64,000 nucleotides of DNA from Bacillus sp. NTK074B (GCF_017303375.1 NZ_JAFKOH010000014.1:1-64000), one strand, 5' to 3'. Shown: positions 44,644-53,881, counted from the first letter of the stretch. Program-made: numbers and translations. Notes: generated from the letters alone by a model not told the origin.

Positions 44644-45912
44644 TTAGGAGGAAGGGGTAGGTATCATATCAATAAGTGGATTTGACAAATTTTCTCTACT
44701 AGAGACTACAGCTAAGGAACATTTTTCTGAAAGCATTTTACTCGCTTTTTCTTTTACGTCTTTCATGGAGATGCCATCAATGCACTCTAGAATATTTTTT
44801 ATGTCAAAGGATTTATACGTTCCTAGAAGCTCCTCTTGGCCAAAGAAAAACATGCGATTTACTGTGTTTTCATTCGAAAAGACAAGATCGCTTTTTATCG
44901 CTAATTTACTGCGTGTAAATTCTTCTTCTGTTATATCACCTTCTTTAATACTGTTAACTATCTTAAAGATAGTTTCAATTACTCTTTCTAAATTTTGATC
45001 GCTAGTAGAAGCAACCAAGCGAAGTAATCCAATTTCTTCAAAAACTATTGGTTGTGAATAGGCACTATATACTAACCCCTGTTTTTCTCTTAGAAACTGA
45101 TTCATTCTTGAGGTTCGTCCGCCTCCAATTAAATGGTTTAACAGAAGATATGAATAGTACTCTTTCATTTGTATGTCGCCTGTGAATGCTGGATAAATAA
45201 AGGATAAATGGGACTGCTGATTATTTTTTTGCGTATAATCAAACCCACCCTTAAATTCAATGGTGCTTGGAACGGATAAATTAGTAGTAGATTTATGCGG
45301 TATGTTTGTCAAAAAATCTACTATTGCTGACATTTCAGGTGAATCTAAGTTCCCTGAAACAGAAATTACAGCATTAGCTGGATCGTAATTATTCTTGTGA
45401 AAATCTTTTACGGTGTCAAAACTAAAAGATGATATGTTTTGAGCAGATCCTAAAATATCGAGAGTGTGTGAGCAAGATCCTAATGCATTGATTAAAGATT
45501 GTATTTTTACTTGTTCCATTGAATCATCCTGGTATCGGTAGATTTCTTGTAATACCACTTGCTTCTCATTTTCGAAATCTTCTTCTGAAATGTTATAGGA
45601 AAATACCATATCACATACCGATTTCAGAGCGTCTACTGCATAATCCTTTAATATCTGAAGGTGAAAACATGTTAATTCTTTACCAGTAAAAGCATTAAAC
45701 CTTCCGCCAACTTCTTCTATGGATGAATTATAATAAGCGCCATCTTTTTTATTTTTAAATAATATATGTTCTAAGAAATGAACAATGCCGTTTAAATCCG
45801 GAGATTCATGTTTACTGCCTAATTTCAACATAACTCCGATAGAAACTGAATTCACGTTAGCATCATTATCTAGCAGTAATCGAATCCCGTTAGGAAGACA
45901 AATTTTTTGCAT
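44644..45912 (-). CDS. M16-family zinc peptidase of the azoline-peptide cluster
   Basis: 422 residues from the ATG at 45912 (AGGAG 6 bases upstream; the ATG at 45927 overlaps this site). N-terminal M16 domain with the inverted zinc motif HFLEH and the downstream Glu in ENEKQVVLQEIYRYQDD; the C-terminal domain is catalytically silent, as in processing peptidases. It most likely removes the leader peptide, taking the place of the CAAX-type protease in streptolysin S clusters. Overlaps the ABC ATPase gene by ~23 bases. Confidence 0.85.
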   Translation of the reverse strand: MQKICLPNGIRLLLDNDANVNSVSIGVMLKLGSKHESPDLNGIVHFLEHILFKNKKDGAYYNSSIEEVGGRFNAFTGKELTCFHLQILKDYAVDALKSVCDMVFSYNISEEDFENEKQVVLQEIYRYQDDSMEQVKIQSLINALGSCSHTLDILGSAQNISSFSFDTVKDFHKNNYDPANAVISVSGNLDSPEMSAIVDFLTNIPHKSTTNLSVPSTIEFKGGFDYTQKNNQQSHLSFIYPAFTGDIQMKEYYSYLLLNHLIGGGRTSRMNQFLREKQGLVYSAYSQPIVFEEIGLLRLVASTSDQNLERVIETIFKIVNSIKEGDITEEEFTRSKLAIKSDLVFSNENTVNRMFFFGQEELLGTYKSFDIKNILECIDGISMKDVKEKASKMLSEKCSLAVVSSRENLSNPLIDMIPTPSS

Positions 45913-46624
45913 ATTGTTCTCCTCCATGTTCTAAAATGAAATTTTGGAAAGCGATATCAGGATTCTTAGTGTGATAGCGACTGATAAATGCCTGATAAGA
46001 GCCTTCAAATAAGATCTTTCCTTTATGAAGGAAGTGAATCTTACAATTAGTGAATTCCAATTCATGTAGAATATGAGTTGACATTATGACGATTTTGTCT
46101 TTGCCGACTAACTTTTCGATGCTATTAATGATATTATTTCTAGCGTCGGGATCAATACCTGCCGTGGGTTCATCAAAGATATATAGTTTTCTGTTTAATT
46201 GACAAATACTCCTAATGATAAGCCATCTTCTTTCGCCTACTGACATATCTCCCATGTTTATCGTCCATAAGCGCTTTATTAACTCTTGTTCTCTATGATT
46301 CAAGTTGGCATAATACTTTTCCATTATAGTGTCAAAGGGAGCCGTTGAATCACATTTTAAGATTAACCGTATGATATCCTTCCCTTTTAAGATGGAGGGG
46401 AGAGGAGTTCCCTGTAACTGATAAACAATTTCTTCTTCTTTATAAAAAGGCTGATAATGGTTTGAATGTAATGCTCCTGTTAGGATATCTAACAATGTGG
46501 TTTTACCAGCACCGTTTAAACCAACAATGACATTTAACTTATGTGGGTCAAAATTAATGGATAGGTGATCTAACACAGGATTACTTTGTTTTTTATATAA
46601 GTGTGTCAAGGAATCAATTTTCAA
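45890..46624 (-). CDS. ABC transporter ATP-binding protein of the azoline-peptide cluster
   Basis: 244 residues. Walker A GLNGAGKTTLL near residue 36, signature MSVGERRWLI (a departure from LSGGQ), Walker B LYIFDEPTAGID, H-loop STHILHE. Pairs with the permease gene 12 bases upstream. Likely exports the modified peptide or gives self-immunity. Confidence 0.88.
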   Translation of the reverse strand: MKIDSLTHLYKKQSNPVLDHLSINFDPHKLNVIVGLNGAGKTTLLDILTGALHSNHYQPFYKEEEIVYQLQGTPLPSILKGKDIIRLILKCDSTAPFDTIMEKYYANLNHREQELIKRLWTINMGDMSVGERRWLIIRSICQLNRKLYIFDEPTAGIDPDARNNIINSIEKLVGKDKIVIMSTHILHELEFTNCKIHFLHKGKILFEGSYQAFISRYHTKNPDIAFQNFILEHGGEQYAKNLSS

Positions 46625-46635
46625 ATTAAACTCTC

Positions 46636-47391
46636 CTAACGTGCAGATTTTGAGGTTATTCCAATCATTTTGTAAGAAATGTTTCCAATTATAATACAGA
46701 ATAATATACCTGTGAGACTTGATAGTAAGGGTAGTGTATTAATCTGTAAATTTGAAACTAAACCTGCAATTACCGATGAAGTATTAACAATTAGACTTGC
46801 TGGGTTTAGCCAAGCAAAAAAGGAAATAATCGGATTGGAGATTTCTTGGATATAACCTGCTGCGTAAATCATAGGAAATATCAACAATGTAAAGACGGGA
46901 GCAATAGTTTCAGATTTCAGTGGTAACGATGCAATCCATAGAAACAAAAAGAACACAGGAAGAGGAACAATCAATGCTACCAGGAATGCAATGCTTAATG
47001 TGTGAAAAACGGGTTGATGGAATAGTAACGATGTCACCAAATTAAAAAATAATAGGTTAACAAAAATAAAAAACCATTGAGATTCCATTTTTCCTAAAAT
47101 GACAGCCATCTTACTTCCAGAAATGAATTTAAACATTTTTAAGAATCCATTATCTCTTACAATAAGTAGAGCGATACCGACCCCACTGGTGGCAGTTATA
47201 AGAATCATAAAACTCCAATAAAAGAACAAAGTGGTTTGATACTCTTCTATAGAGGGTGGGGATGCAATCCAAGAACGATTGTTAATAATCATAAGACCGA
47301 GAGGGATGAGTAATGTCCACAGGTAAGCGATTTTATTGTAGAAAACTTCTTTGTTATAGAGTAGAAAGAACTCAAAACTGCGTTTAATCAT
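46636..47391 (-). CDS. ABC-2 type transporter permease of the azoline-peptide cluster
   Basis: 251 residues, about six membrane spans, in the ABC-2 pattern (YFWSFMILITATSGVGIALLIVRDNGFLKMFKFISGS..). Lies between the second YcaO gene and the ATPase gene, with matching orientation. Role: membrane half of the exporter. Confidence 0.8.
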   Translation of the reverse strand: MIKRSFEFFLLYNKEVFYNKIAYLWTLLIPLGLMIINNRSWIASPPSIEEYQTTLFFYWSFMILITATSGVGIALLIVRDNGFLKMFKFISGSKMAVILGKMESQWFFIFVNLLFFNLVTSLLFHQPVFHTLSIAFLVALIVPLPVFFLFLWIASLPLKSETIAPVFTLLIFPMIYAAGYIQEISNPIISFFAWLNPASLIVNTSSVIAGLVSNLQINTLPLLSSLTGILFCIIIGNISYKMIGITSKSAR

Positions 47392-47417
47392 TTTTATATG
47401 TTCCTTTCTCTGCTTTT

Positions 47418-48545
47418 TTAAGGGAATGGAATAGACTTTCCTTGATTGGGAAAATCGTTCTGTCCAAGAACTTTAGGTAGAATGGAGTTGTAAGGATCAA
47501 TTAACTCAGTAAACATATGTGGATAGCCGTTAGTAGCCAGTATTTTAACGATTTTTGTTGGTATATTTTTTATAACGGAGGGTATAAAGACTACATTGAT
47601 ATCCAGTTGAAGCTCTTTTGCCAATTGTTTAACATCACGCATGAAATTCTTTTCTTGGTACGACTCATTAGTAAAAATAGAGTGTGTTGATTTTTTAAAT
47701 AAGTATGCATAACTTTCTTTTAACTTCTGTGGAGTATAGGTTTTAAAGAAATAATTTGAATAGAAATGAGAATCTTCTAGTGCATTGCCCTCGTAAGTTT
47801 CACCTTTAAAAATAATATCTTCGGGCCCTAAAAAATGTTTATTCGCACTTGTTCCGAAAAATTGGAAGAGTTCTTCGAGGGACGAAATCATGGCCTTCTC
47901 CAATACCCAATCAGCACTTAGCCCCATTGCCATATACTTCTCGCCAAATCCCAAGGTAAGGATTACTTTTATTTTAGGATGTATAGAAATATCAAAAAAG
48001 TAAATATCGTCAACGAACTGCGATGCTTTATTCATCAAGCTTACTATTCCAGGACTTGAAATAGTGGTGTTATCTATAAGTCTACCAGCTGATTGAGTGA
48101 GCCAGTTATGGACGAATGACTGCCTTTCGAAGAATTCTAAAAAAGCTGAATTAATGGTAGGGAATGAATGAATATGTGACGCTACTCCGCAAGAATCATT
48201 GTAGTCCACGGTCATATCAATTTTTTCTTTGAATAATTTTGAATAATAGCAAAGAAGTACATTTTTTACTGGGACTAGTGAAGGTTCCATCGTTGTAATA
48301 TTCAATGCAGGGATGTTTTCTTCCTTGAAATTTCCTGCATTAATATATAGTGAAGTTCTTTCTATGTGTTCTCCTAATGCTGCCTTCAGTACTCTGTCTA
48401 TTTGGAAATGTGTGGCACCTCCATTTATTCCTTCTAATGAAGATGGAGTAATATTGACTTTCTTGGGTGCATCGCGAAAAATGGAGCGATGCACGCGCAA
48501 TTCACTAATCAAGAACGGAGTGCCATTTTTTGTGATTTTGTACAA
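47418..48545 (-). CDS. YcaO-family cyclodehydratase (second of two)
   Basis: 375 residues. YcaO core features include THFQIDRVLKAALGEHIERTSLY near residues 45-65, NSAFLEFFERQSFVHNWL near 135 and VASHIHSFPT. The C-terminus ends GKSIPFP, which resembles the proline-rich tail important for azoline-forming YcaO enzymes. TTG start at 48545 with GAGGTGA. YcaO proteins use ATP to activate peptide amides for Cys/Ser/Thr cyclisation. Two YcaO genes in one operon is uncommon. Confidence 0.8.
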   Translation of the reverse strand: MYKITKNGTPFLISELRVHRSIFRDAPKKVNITPSSLEGINGGATHFQIDRVLKAALGEHIERTSLYINAGNFKEENIPALNITTMEPSLVPVKNVLLCYYSKLFKEKIDMTVDYNDSCGVASHIHSFPTINSAFLEFFERQSFVHNWLTQSAGRLIDNTTISSPGIVSLMNKASQFVDDIYFFDISIHPKIKVILTLGFGEKYMAMGLSADWVLEKAMISSLEELFQFFGTSANKHFLGPEDIIFKGETYEGNALEDSHFYSNYFFKTYTPQKLKESYAYLFKKSTHSIFTNESYQEKNFMRDVKQLAKELQLDINVVFIPSVIKNIPTKIVKILATNGYPHMFTELIDPYNSILPKVLGQNDFPNQGKSIPFP

Positions 48546-48556
48546 TGTGTTTCACC

Positions 48557-49585
48557 TCAAATGAAAATACAATCTGGAATCGACAATATTTCTGATTCAG
48601 AAAGGTTAATAGTCTGTATGTTAATTTTTTGTGTAGCTTTTATATATTGATGAAGGGGTACGTGATTATATAAGTCTGTTGAAAAAACTTTGACACACTT
48701 TAAAGATGGATACAATTTATTTTGTAACATAATCACATGCATATTCGTCACCCATGACGGGATGCATGGATATATTCCAGAGTTTACTTCGTCATCACTT
48801 TGTCTAGTATAGATTGGTAGTTGAGATAGATGTTCAAGGTATTCCATTTGGGATTCATGATTAATTGTATCTGGTGCTACATTCATAAATTCCAAACTGA
48901 GAATATTATTGAATTCTTTTTGCCATTTTAGAATGTAGGATTCTTCTAAGGATTTTTTTATAGCCTCTTCGATTGAGAAAGAGGTACCAATACCGCAACT
49001 GATTATGGATCCTTTCTTTAACAGTATGGTAAAGACTACTTTTAAATGGCCAAAGCTGGTATTTACAAACATTTTCAAATCATCTATTTCTCGTTCTAAA
49101 TGTTTGTGAATGGTTAAGTTCAGTATATCTGAGTTGATCTCCAATCGTTTACCGACTTTGCCATACCAGAATAAGAATAAAGCGTTTTTTTCAAGTAGTT
49201 CTTTTACAGCAATTTCAACAGCATCTATACTATTAAAATGAGTAGCCGTACCAGTTGTGTCAGAAGGAAACGGTCCCTCAGTTTGATAGGTAGTATATTC
49301 ATAGGGTAAATAAGAGCTTTTATTACCGACTATATCCCATGTTGGCACCTTATCTTCTTTGGATACAGAACCCCCTAGAAGGAGATTCCTTCTTTCAAGT
49401 ATTTCAGAGAATGCTTTCTTTACCGATAATTGTTTGGAAGGGGCAATAGCATTTGCTCCATTCGGACTTGCATAACCATTTTTAATAATAAATCCAACCT
49501 TAGTAAAGGATGGATAGTAATTGCTAGATATAAAAAGGGAATCTGGCTTATTAAAATTATTCTGAAAAATCGTCTCAAATAGCAT
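48557..49585 (-). CDS. YcaO-family protein (first of two)
   Basis: 342 residues. It has the YcaO-type segments KKAFSEILERRNLLLGG (near 55-70), TTGTATHFNSIDAVEIAVKELLEKNALFLFW (near 110-140) and SFSIEEAIKKSLEESYILKW. It is shorter than typical D proteins and lacks the C-terminal PxPxP-like tail, ending LSIPDCIFI. The pair may act as a heteromer or this one may perform a different backbone reaction. ATG 49585 with AGGATGAG; next gene 12 bases on. Confidence 0.75.
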   Translation of the reverse strand: MLFETIFQNNFNKPDSLFISSNYYPSFTKVGFIIKNGYASPNGANAIAPSKQLSVKKAFSEILERRNLLLGGSVSKEDKVPTWDIVGNKSSYLPYEYTTYQTEGPFPSDTTGTATHFNSIDAVEIAVKELLEKNALFLFWYGKVGKRLEINSDILNLTIHKHLEREIDDLKMFVNTSFGHLKVVFTILLKKGSIISCGIGTSFSIEEAIKKSLEESYILKWQKEFNNILSLEFMNVAPDTINHESQMEYLEHLSQLPIYTRQSDDEVNSGIYPCIPSWVTNMHVIMLQNKLYPSLKCVKVFSTDLYNHVPLHQYIKATQKINIQTINLSESEILSIPDCIFI

Positions 49586-49591
49586 TGTCGC

Positions 49592-50422
49592 TCATCCTAA
49601 ATTTGCTTTTCCGAACCATTGTAATAACGTAATAGGAGCTAGTCTAACGTTCAATCCGGCCATATGAGTGAGGGCGTTATCATTGAACCCTGACCAACAT
49701 AGATCTCCCATCCCCACATTTTCTTCCAGTAGACTCTCTCTGAAGCTTTGAGCCATTAGGCCGACTTCTATAAGTGAATGACGATAACCTCTAGCTCTAT
49801 ACTTAGTAACGGATCTACGTAGATCAATTGAGTAGGCAATAGCTACGTTAGAAACGAAATCTTCTTCTAAGCATATTGCCACCTTGAGATCTTTTAAAGT
49901 GGTTTCAGTGAATGATTTAATCCGATAAATTGAGCTTGTATAAGGATTAAACATATATACTCCAGGAACAGGAATATCTTCTACGATGTTTTCCTTAAAA
50001 ACAAACAGTAAAGGAATAACAGGATAAAGTCCCCCTGCAGAAGGATACCTTTTTGAGGTTGAATTTTCTCCTCTTCCAAAGGCTTTATGCATCGTTTGGA
50101 TAATATCTTGACCTTGATACAGATAATTCAAATCATAATCATATGTACTACCCTCATTTAAGGTTGGATCTACATCAAATTTTATTTCCTCTTCGAAAAC
50201 ATCGGGTAATATATCAGTATATTCAACTTTTTCGAGCCATGACATAATATCGTGACTTATAAAGGTGCTTTCCATTTTCTTACTTCTGAAAAAAGAACCA
50301 GACTGATGAAATTTAATTACTTTATCCAATACTTCTGTTGATAAAGCACGTTCTTGAAGGATATCCCAATTAATTCTTTTCCTTGTGTTTTCATAAAAGA
50401 CTGATTTATTCATAACAATCAC
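49592..50422 (-). CDS. SagB-type FMN azoline dehydrogenase
   Basis: 276 residues of the nitroreductase fold. The SagB/McbC signature KRYPSAGGLYPV is present near residue 125, with YRHSLIEVGLMAQSF and GMGDLCWSGFNDNAL later. It oxidises azolines to thiazoles/oxazoles using FMN. GTG at 50422 or ATG at 50413; it overlaps the end of the upstream gene. Confidence 0.88.
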   Translation of the reverse strand: MIVMNKSVFYENTRKRINWDILQERALSTEVLDKVIKFHQSGSFFRSKKMESTFISHDIMSWLEKVEYTDILPDVFEEEIKFDVDPTLNEGSTYDYDLNYLYQGQDIIQTMHKAFGRGENSTSKRYPSAGGLYPVIPLLFVFKENIVEDIPVPGVYMFNPYTSSIYRIKSFTETTLKDLKVAICLEEDFVSNVAIAYSIDLRRSVTKYRARGYRHSLIEVGLMAQSFRESLLEENVGMGDLCWSGFNDNALTHMAGLNVRLAPITLLQWFGKANLG

Positions 50423-51311
50423 ATAGCTCCCAATGGATTGGATTATCCACTCTCATTTTCTTTGTAGAAATATCAAACATACTGCTTTCAATAAACGCTT
50501 CGGAGTATACGACGGGACTTTCGTCTAGCATAATAACCTTACTGATTCTGTTGACTAACTGAGTCACTATGTTGTATTGATGATTTTGGGTAAGAGGAGT
50601 CTCCACCTTAAAATAAGGATCTTCCGTATATAGACTGTCAATCATTTGTTGGTAAGTGGTATTCCCTTGATTATCAATTCTTAACTGAGACTCAATGTAT
50701 GACATATGACAAATATGACAAGGTGATTTTAGAAAAGAGTTATACAAAGCATCTATATAGAACGCATAATTATAGACATAACTAAACATTAAGTAAGCGT
50801 TTTTAATACCTGATACACGGTTTCGAATTTCTTTTGCTAACGTCTTATTATAAGGATTTAAAAAGACTATTATCAAATCGCCTTCATCTACTTCTATTTC
50901 GTTAGCACTTAAGTCATCATTTAGATGACTTTCGATATCAATGATTTCTCCATAATCTTTTTTGAGTATATTCTGTAGGTGCTGCTCGATAGCAGAATGG
51001 TTTGAATATATCTTTATCTTCTTCACTTCTAAATTTGGAAGAGGAATCTCTTTGATTACATTGTATGTTTTCAAGAAATGGATGGCATCTTCAGCATCTT
51101 TACCGAAGCGCGAATTTAATTCATCGATAGGCACATTCATTGAACCGAACGTATCCCACTCGATTATGAAATCCTTCAGTCGGTTTTCATGAATTCTGAC
51201 CACTCCTTGAGCATTCTGTAGAACCATTTCTTTATCGTCAAGAAGGTAGTACACATATGGATTTAGTATGTATTTTTTTTCTTTTTGTAAGTTCATTGTA
51301 TTAGTATTCAT
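50406..51311 (-). CDS. Leader-binding E1-like (McbB/SagC-type) TOMM protein
   Basis: 301 residues from the ATG at 51311 (GGAGTGGAG upstream). The N-terminal ~90 residues fit a winged-helix leader-recognition element (ILNPYVYYLLDDKEMVLQNAQGVV..). The zinc site shows one clear CHIC pair (SPCHICHMSYIES); a CDC near the C-terminus (WELCDCYE) may supply the other ligands. Such partner proteins bind the precursor leader and stimulate the YcaO enzyme. First gene after the precursor. Confidence 0.7.
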   Translation of the reverse strand: MNTNTMNLQKEKKYILNPYVYYLLDDKEMVLQNAQGVVRIHENRLKDFIIEWDTFGSMNVPIDELNSRFGKDAEDAIHFLKTYNVIKEIPLPNLEVKKIKIYSNHSAIEQHLQNILKKDYGEIIDIESHLNDDLSANEIEVDEGDLIIVFLNPYNKTLAKEIRNRVSGIKNAYLMFSYVYNYAFYIDALYNSFLKSPCHICHMSYIESQLRIDNQGNTTYQQMIDSLYTEDPYFKVETPLTQNHQYNIVTQLVNRISKVIMLDESPVVYSEAFIESSMFDISTKKMRVDNPIHWELCDCYE

Positions 51312-51336
51312 TGCTTTTGCTCCACTCCAATATTGA

Positions 51337-51368
51337 CTAAATGGGTGCAGTATACTGCACCCATTTAG
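51337..51368 (-). promoter_or_regulatory. Perfect 32-bp palindrome between precursor and modification genes
   Basis: CTAAATGGGTGCAGTA and its exact complement form an uninterrupted palindrome. It starts just after the precursor stop codon. No T run follows on the minus strand, so it probably acts as a partial terminator or RNA stabiliser that sets a high precursor to enzyme ratio, as the hairpin after sagA does. Confidence 0.7.
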
Positions 51369-51376
51369 AAGTTTTA

Positions 51377-51559
51377 CTATTTCGCTTTGTTTACAGCTCC
51401 ACCACATGCATATGTACAGCAGCAGCAGTACGTGTCATTGCGTGAAGAATCCATCGTTTGTAGTCCAATAGTAGCCCCTGATCCGAAACTATTGCTTGGT
51501 CCCGTTGGATTTTCATACTTTGGTGTTGTTTTTTGGTGCTTTACGTCTGTTAATTTCAT
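51377..51559 (-). CDS. Azoline (TOMM/LAP) precursor peptide
   Basis: 60 residues, ATG at 51559 with AAAGGAGG. Polar leader (MKLTDVKHQKTTPKYENPTG..) with no Cys, then a C-terminal core SSRNDTYCCCCTYACGGAVNKAK containing five Cys plus Thr and Ser. The Cys run resembles SagA-type cores but the sequence is otherwise unfamiliar to me. Directly followed by the full set of modification genes. Cleavage site is not obvious; GSGATIGLQ is one possible boundary region. Confidence 0.85.
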   Translation of the reverse strand: MKLTDVKHQKTTPKYENPTGPSNSFGSGATIGLQTMDSSRNDTYCCCCTYACGGAVNKAK

Positions 51560-51588
51560 TTTTTCTCCTCCTTTTGTCTTACAAGGAA

Positions 51589-51599
51589 AATATACCACA
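51589..51599 (-). promoter_or_regulatory. Extended -10 promoter of the precursor gene
   Basis: Minus-strand TGTGGTATATT, an extended -10 (TGnTATATT), lies ~30 bases before the precursor ATG, between an upstream terminator and the ribosome site. Confidence 0.5.
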
Positions 51600-51671
51600 T
51601 TTTTCTATGGAAAAATTATTCTTTTAGGCATATTTTCAATTTATTTGAAATTATTAGTATATTTGGTAATT

Positions 51672-51695
51672 AAAAAAGCGCCTAATAGAGGCGCT
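51672..51695 (-). terminator. Terminator of the upstream membrane-protein gene
   Basis: AGCGCCT/AGGCGCT stem followed on the minus strand by TTTTTTAATT. It insulates the azoline-peptide operon from the gene at 51714-53264. Confidence 0.85.
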
Positions 51696-51713
51696 AGATT
51701 GCTAAAAGTACCA

Positions 51714-53264
51714 TTAAAAAATATTAAAGAAATAAGATCCAACCGATGAAACAAACAACAACGTATAAACAATCATAAAATAAAAAGCCCCACTGAAGGT
51801 TCCCCATTCGGGGTCTCGACCTAGTTTCCAAATCACAGCAGTAATTATACTAATTACTATTAAAATAATATAACTGCTGCCTGAAAAAGTAAGATATTCT
51901 GGTGCTACATAATAAAAATAATCATTCATGGATCTACTGATATAGGTGAGAGGCATCATTAAAAATAAAATAATTGAGATGTATTCCCAAATATTAATTC
52001 CTTCTCTTTCAAAACTATTTGGCTGGAAGAAAGAAAGAAGGATTAATAGAAAGAGAGAAGGTATCATCCAATAAAAAGAAGTTAAGATTGTGATAACACT
52101 ACTAGCAATCATGACAATGCCGTTATAGAAGGCTTCTTTCACGTTTGTTTCATTCCACTTTGTGCTTTTTAAGATTACATCCTTATTTTGTGAAGCACCG
52201 TACAATTCGTTGGTGTGTCCATCAAAATTAAACCAAAGAATGCTATTGTTGTTAATCACTAAGGGATTTAGAGCAAATTCTTTAGTGGTGGTAATCACCC
52301 CTGCCTTTAACACATTTTCATCGGTGAATGGTGACAGATATAGGCTAACAGTGTTGTTATCTCCAATTTTCTGCCCTTCCCCTGAAATTAAAACCATGGA
52401 TTTATCATCAATTTTAACAAATTCAACAGATTGTGGATTAGCTATTTTAAAACCATTGTTTTCGTTGGTCACAATTACTTCATCAGGCTTTATCAAAGCG
52501 TTCCCAATTTCGTTTATTGGGGTAACTAATTTGAAAATTTTGTGGGATAGTATTCCTTGTGATCGCATCTCTTCGCTATAGAATACTGTTAGATTTTTAT
52601 TATTTTCTATAAATGCAATATCTTCAACTTTCTTATTAGTTTCATTGCTTACTAATGCGAATGGATTTTTTATGATTTTTTGTGAATTATCTATGTAATA
52701 CAAAAGGGATTGAGTATCATTTTTTTGGGTTTTTACCACTGCTTGACCTTCTTTGTTGATTGAAACATCAAGAACGTCTGATTGGAATTCTTTGATTTTT
52801 GTTGTAGAAAAATTGTCTGGATTACAATAATACAGGATATTTCCCGACCAGAAATATACGTCATTTACCCCACTTGACAAATCAGAAACGTTACTCGCAA
52901 TAACATCTGTGACTTTATTTTTGGAAACAAGTAATTTACCATCTTTTAAATATATGCTTGTGGATCCGTTAGTCCAAAAGTCATCCCCTCTCTTCACTTT
53001 AATATTGATAGGTGATTTTTCTTGGAGTTTAAGGTCTTTACTGATAGTGTAGTGTTTGACTTTTCCCTCGCTATTGGTAAATAGTTCTTTGTCTATCGAA
53101 AAGTATTGGGGACGGTCTTCTAATTTTAAATCCATTGGCAGTGAACGGCTCCAATTAGGTTGTGGTAATTGTTTCATTGACATCATTTGATGAATTATGA
53201 CTCCTCCAAAAAATAGCGTCATTAGTAACAAGGGTATACCCAATGTTTTCATTTTCCCTTTCAT
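51714..53264 (-). CDS. Membrane protein with large extracytoplasmic domain
   Basis: 516 residues: N-terminal span at 7-28, ~350 outside residues with repeated beta-strand patterns (SIYLKDGKLLVSKN, DVYFWSGNILYYCN, SLLYYIDNSQKI) that suggest a beta-propeller, and four C-terminal spans (~385-516). AGGAGG precedes the ATG. No family recognised. It lies upstream of the precursor but is separated by a terminator, so it is not in that operon; immunity or sensing is conceivable. Confidence 0.6.
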   Translation of the reverse strand: MKGKMKTLGIPLLLMTLFFGGVIIHQMMSMKQLPQPNWSRSLPMDLKLEDRPQYFSIDKELFTNSEGKVKHYTISKDLKLQEKSPINIKVKRGDDFWTNGSTSIYLKDGKLLVSKNKVTDVIASNVSDLSSGVNDVYFWSGNILYYCNPDNFSTTKIKEFQSDVLDVSINKEGQAVVKTQKNDTQSLLYYIDNSQKIIKNPFALVSNETNKKVEDIAFIENNKNLTVFYSEEMRSQGILSHKIFKLVTPINEIGNALIKPDEVIVTNENNGFKIANPQSVEFVKIDDKSMVLISGEGQKIGDNNTVSLYLSPFTDENVLKAGVITTTKEFALNPLVINNNSILWFNFDGHTNELYGASQNKDVILKSTKWNETNVKEAFYNGIVMIASSVITILTSFYWMIPSLFLLILLSFFQPNSFEREGINIWEYISIILFLMMPLTYISRSMNDYFYYVAPEYLTFSGSSYIILIVISIITAVIWKLGRDPEWGTFSGAFYFMIVYTLLFVSSVGSYFFNIF

Positions 53265-53431
53265 CCTAAAAAACCTCCTAAAATTGGTAATTTTATACTA
53301 GAATGTTATCACAGTTTAACTTCATTAAGACTGATTATGCTTAAAGTTATAAAATTTCAATAGTTAATTAGCAATTTATCCTTATTTGATTTATCGCATT
53401 TAAACATAGTTGAAATAGTGTCAAACAAAAC

Positions 53432-53469
53432 AAAAAAAGTCGACTCCTAAAAAACAGGAAACGACTTTT
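53432..53469 (-). terminator. Terminator of the partition operon
   Basis: AAAAGTCG/CGACTTTT outer stem with inner TCCT/AGGA; on the minus strand followed by TTTTTTTG. It lies ~40 bases after the parB-like stop. Confidence 0.75.
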
Positions 53470-53506
53470 CATTATTCAACAAAGCTATATTATCCTTTTA
53501 AGTAAA

Positions 53507-53881
53507 CTAAAGTACCTCATATTCCTCTAACAACTTCCGAATGGCTTGATTAATCAGCTTCGATTTATCCCCTTTTTGCCCCCGAGCAGCAATCTTATCG
53601 ACTTCTGTGGCTAAGTCAGGATCCATATAAAAAGAGGTAAAGACTTTCTTCGTTTTTTTCTTATTGGCTTTTTTTCCTGCAGCCAAGCTACGTAAATAAT
53701 CATCATCTTCATTTTTATCATTGTTGTTAACATATGTTTCGTCTTTGTTATTTTCAATGTTATCATTTACGTCTTTATTGTCTTCTTTACTATCGTTTTC
53801 TTTGTCGTCATACGAGTTGAAGAAGGCTTGAGTAGGATTGGGTTTTTTAATTTTATCTTTGAGGCTGTTTTTGTTGGACAC
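53507..53881 (-). CDS. Ribbon-helix-helix partition protein (ParB-like, type Ib)
   Basis: 124 residues. The N-terminal ~75 residues are disordered and rich in Asp, Asn, Glu and Lys (KENDSKEDNKDVNDNIENN). The C-terminal ~48 residues form a ribbon-helix-helix: KKVFTSFYMDPDLATEVDKIA.. DKSKLINQAIRKLLEEY. With the overlapping ParA gene it forms a type Ib partition module comparable to delta-omega of the Inc18 plasmid pSM19035. GTG start at 53881 inside parA. Confidence 0.8.
   Translation of the reverse strand: MSNKNSLKDKIKKPNPTQAFFNSYDDKENDSKEDNKDVNDNIENNKDETYVNNNDKNEDDDYLRSLAAGKKANKKKTKKVFTSFYMDPDLATEVDKIAARGQKGDKSKLINQAIRKLLEEYEVL

Noticed and set aside
51387-51749. 120-residue plus-strand open frame
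   Set aside because: It is antisense to the Cys-rich precursor peptide and its leader, and has no ribosome site.
53700-53760. TTAACATATG within the parB-like gene as another copy of the dispersed 12-mer
   Set aside because: It lies in the Asn/Asp-rich coding stretch where such sequences arise from AAC/AAT/TAT codon runs; no complementary arms.
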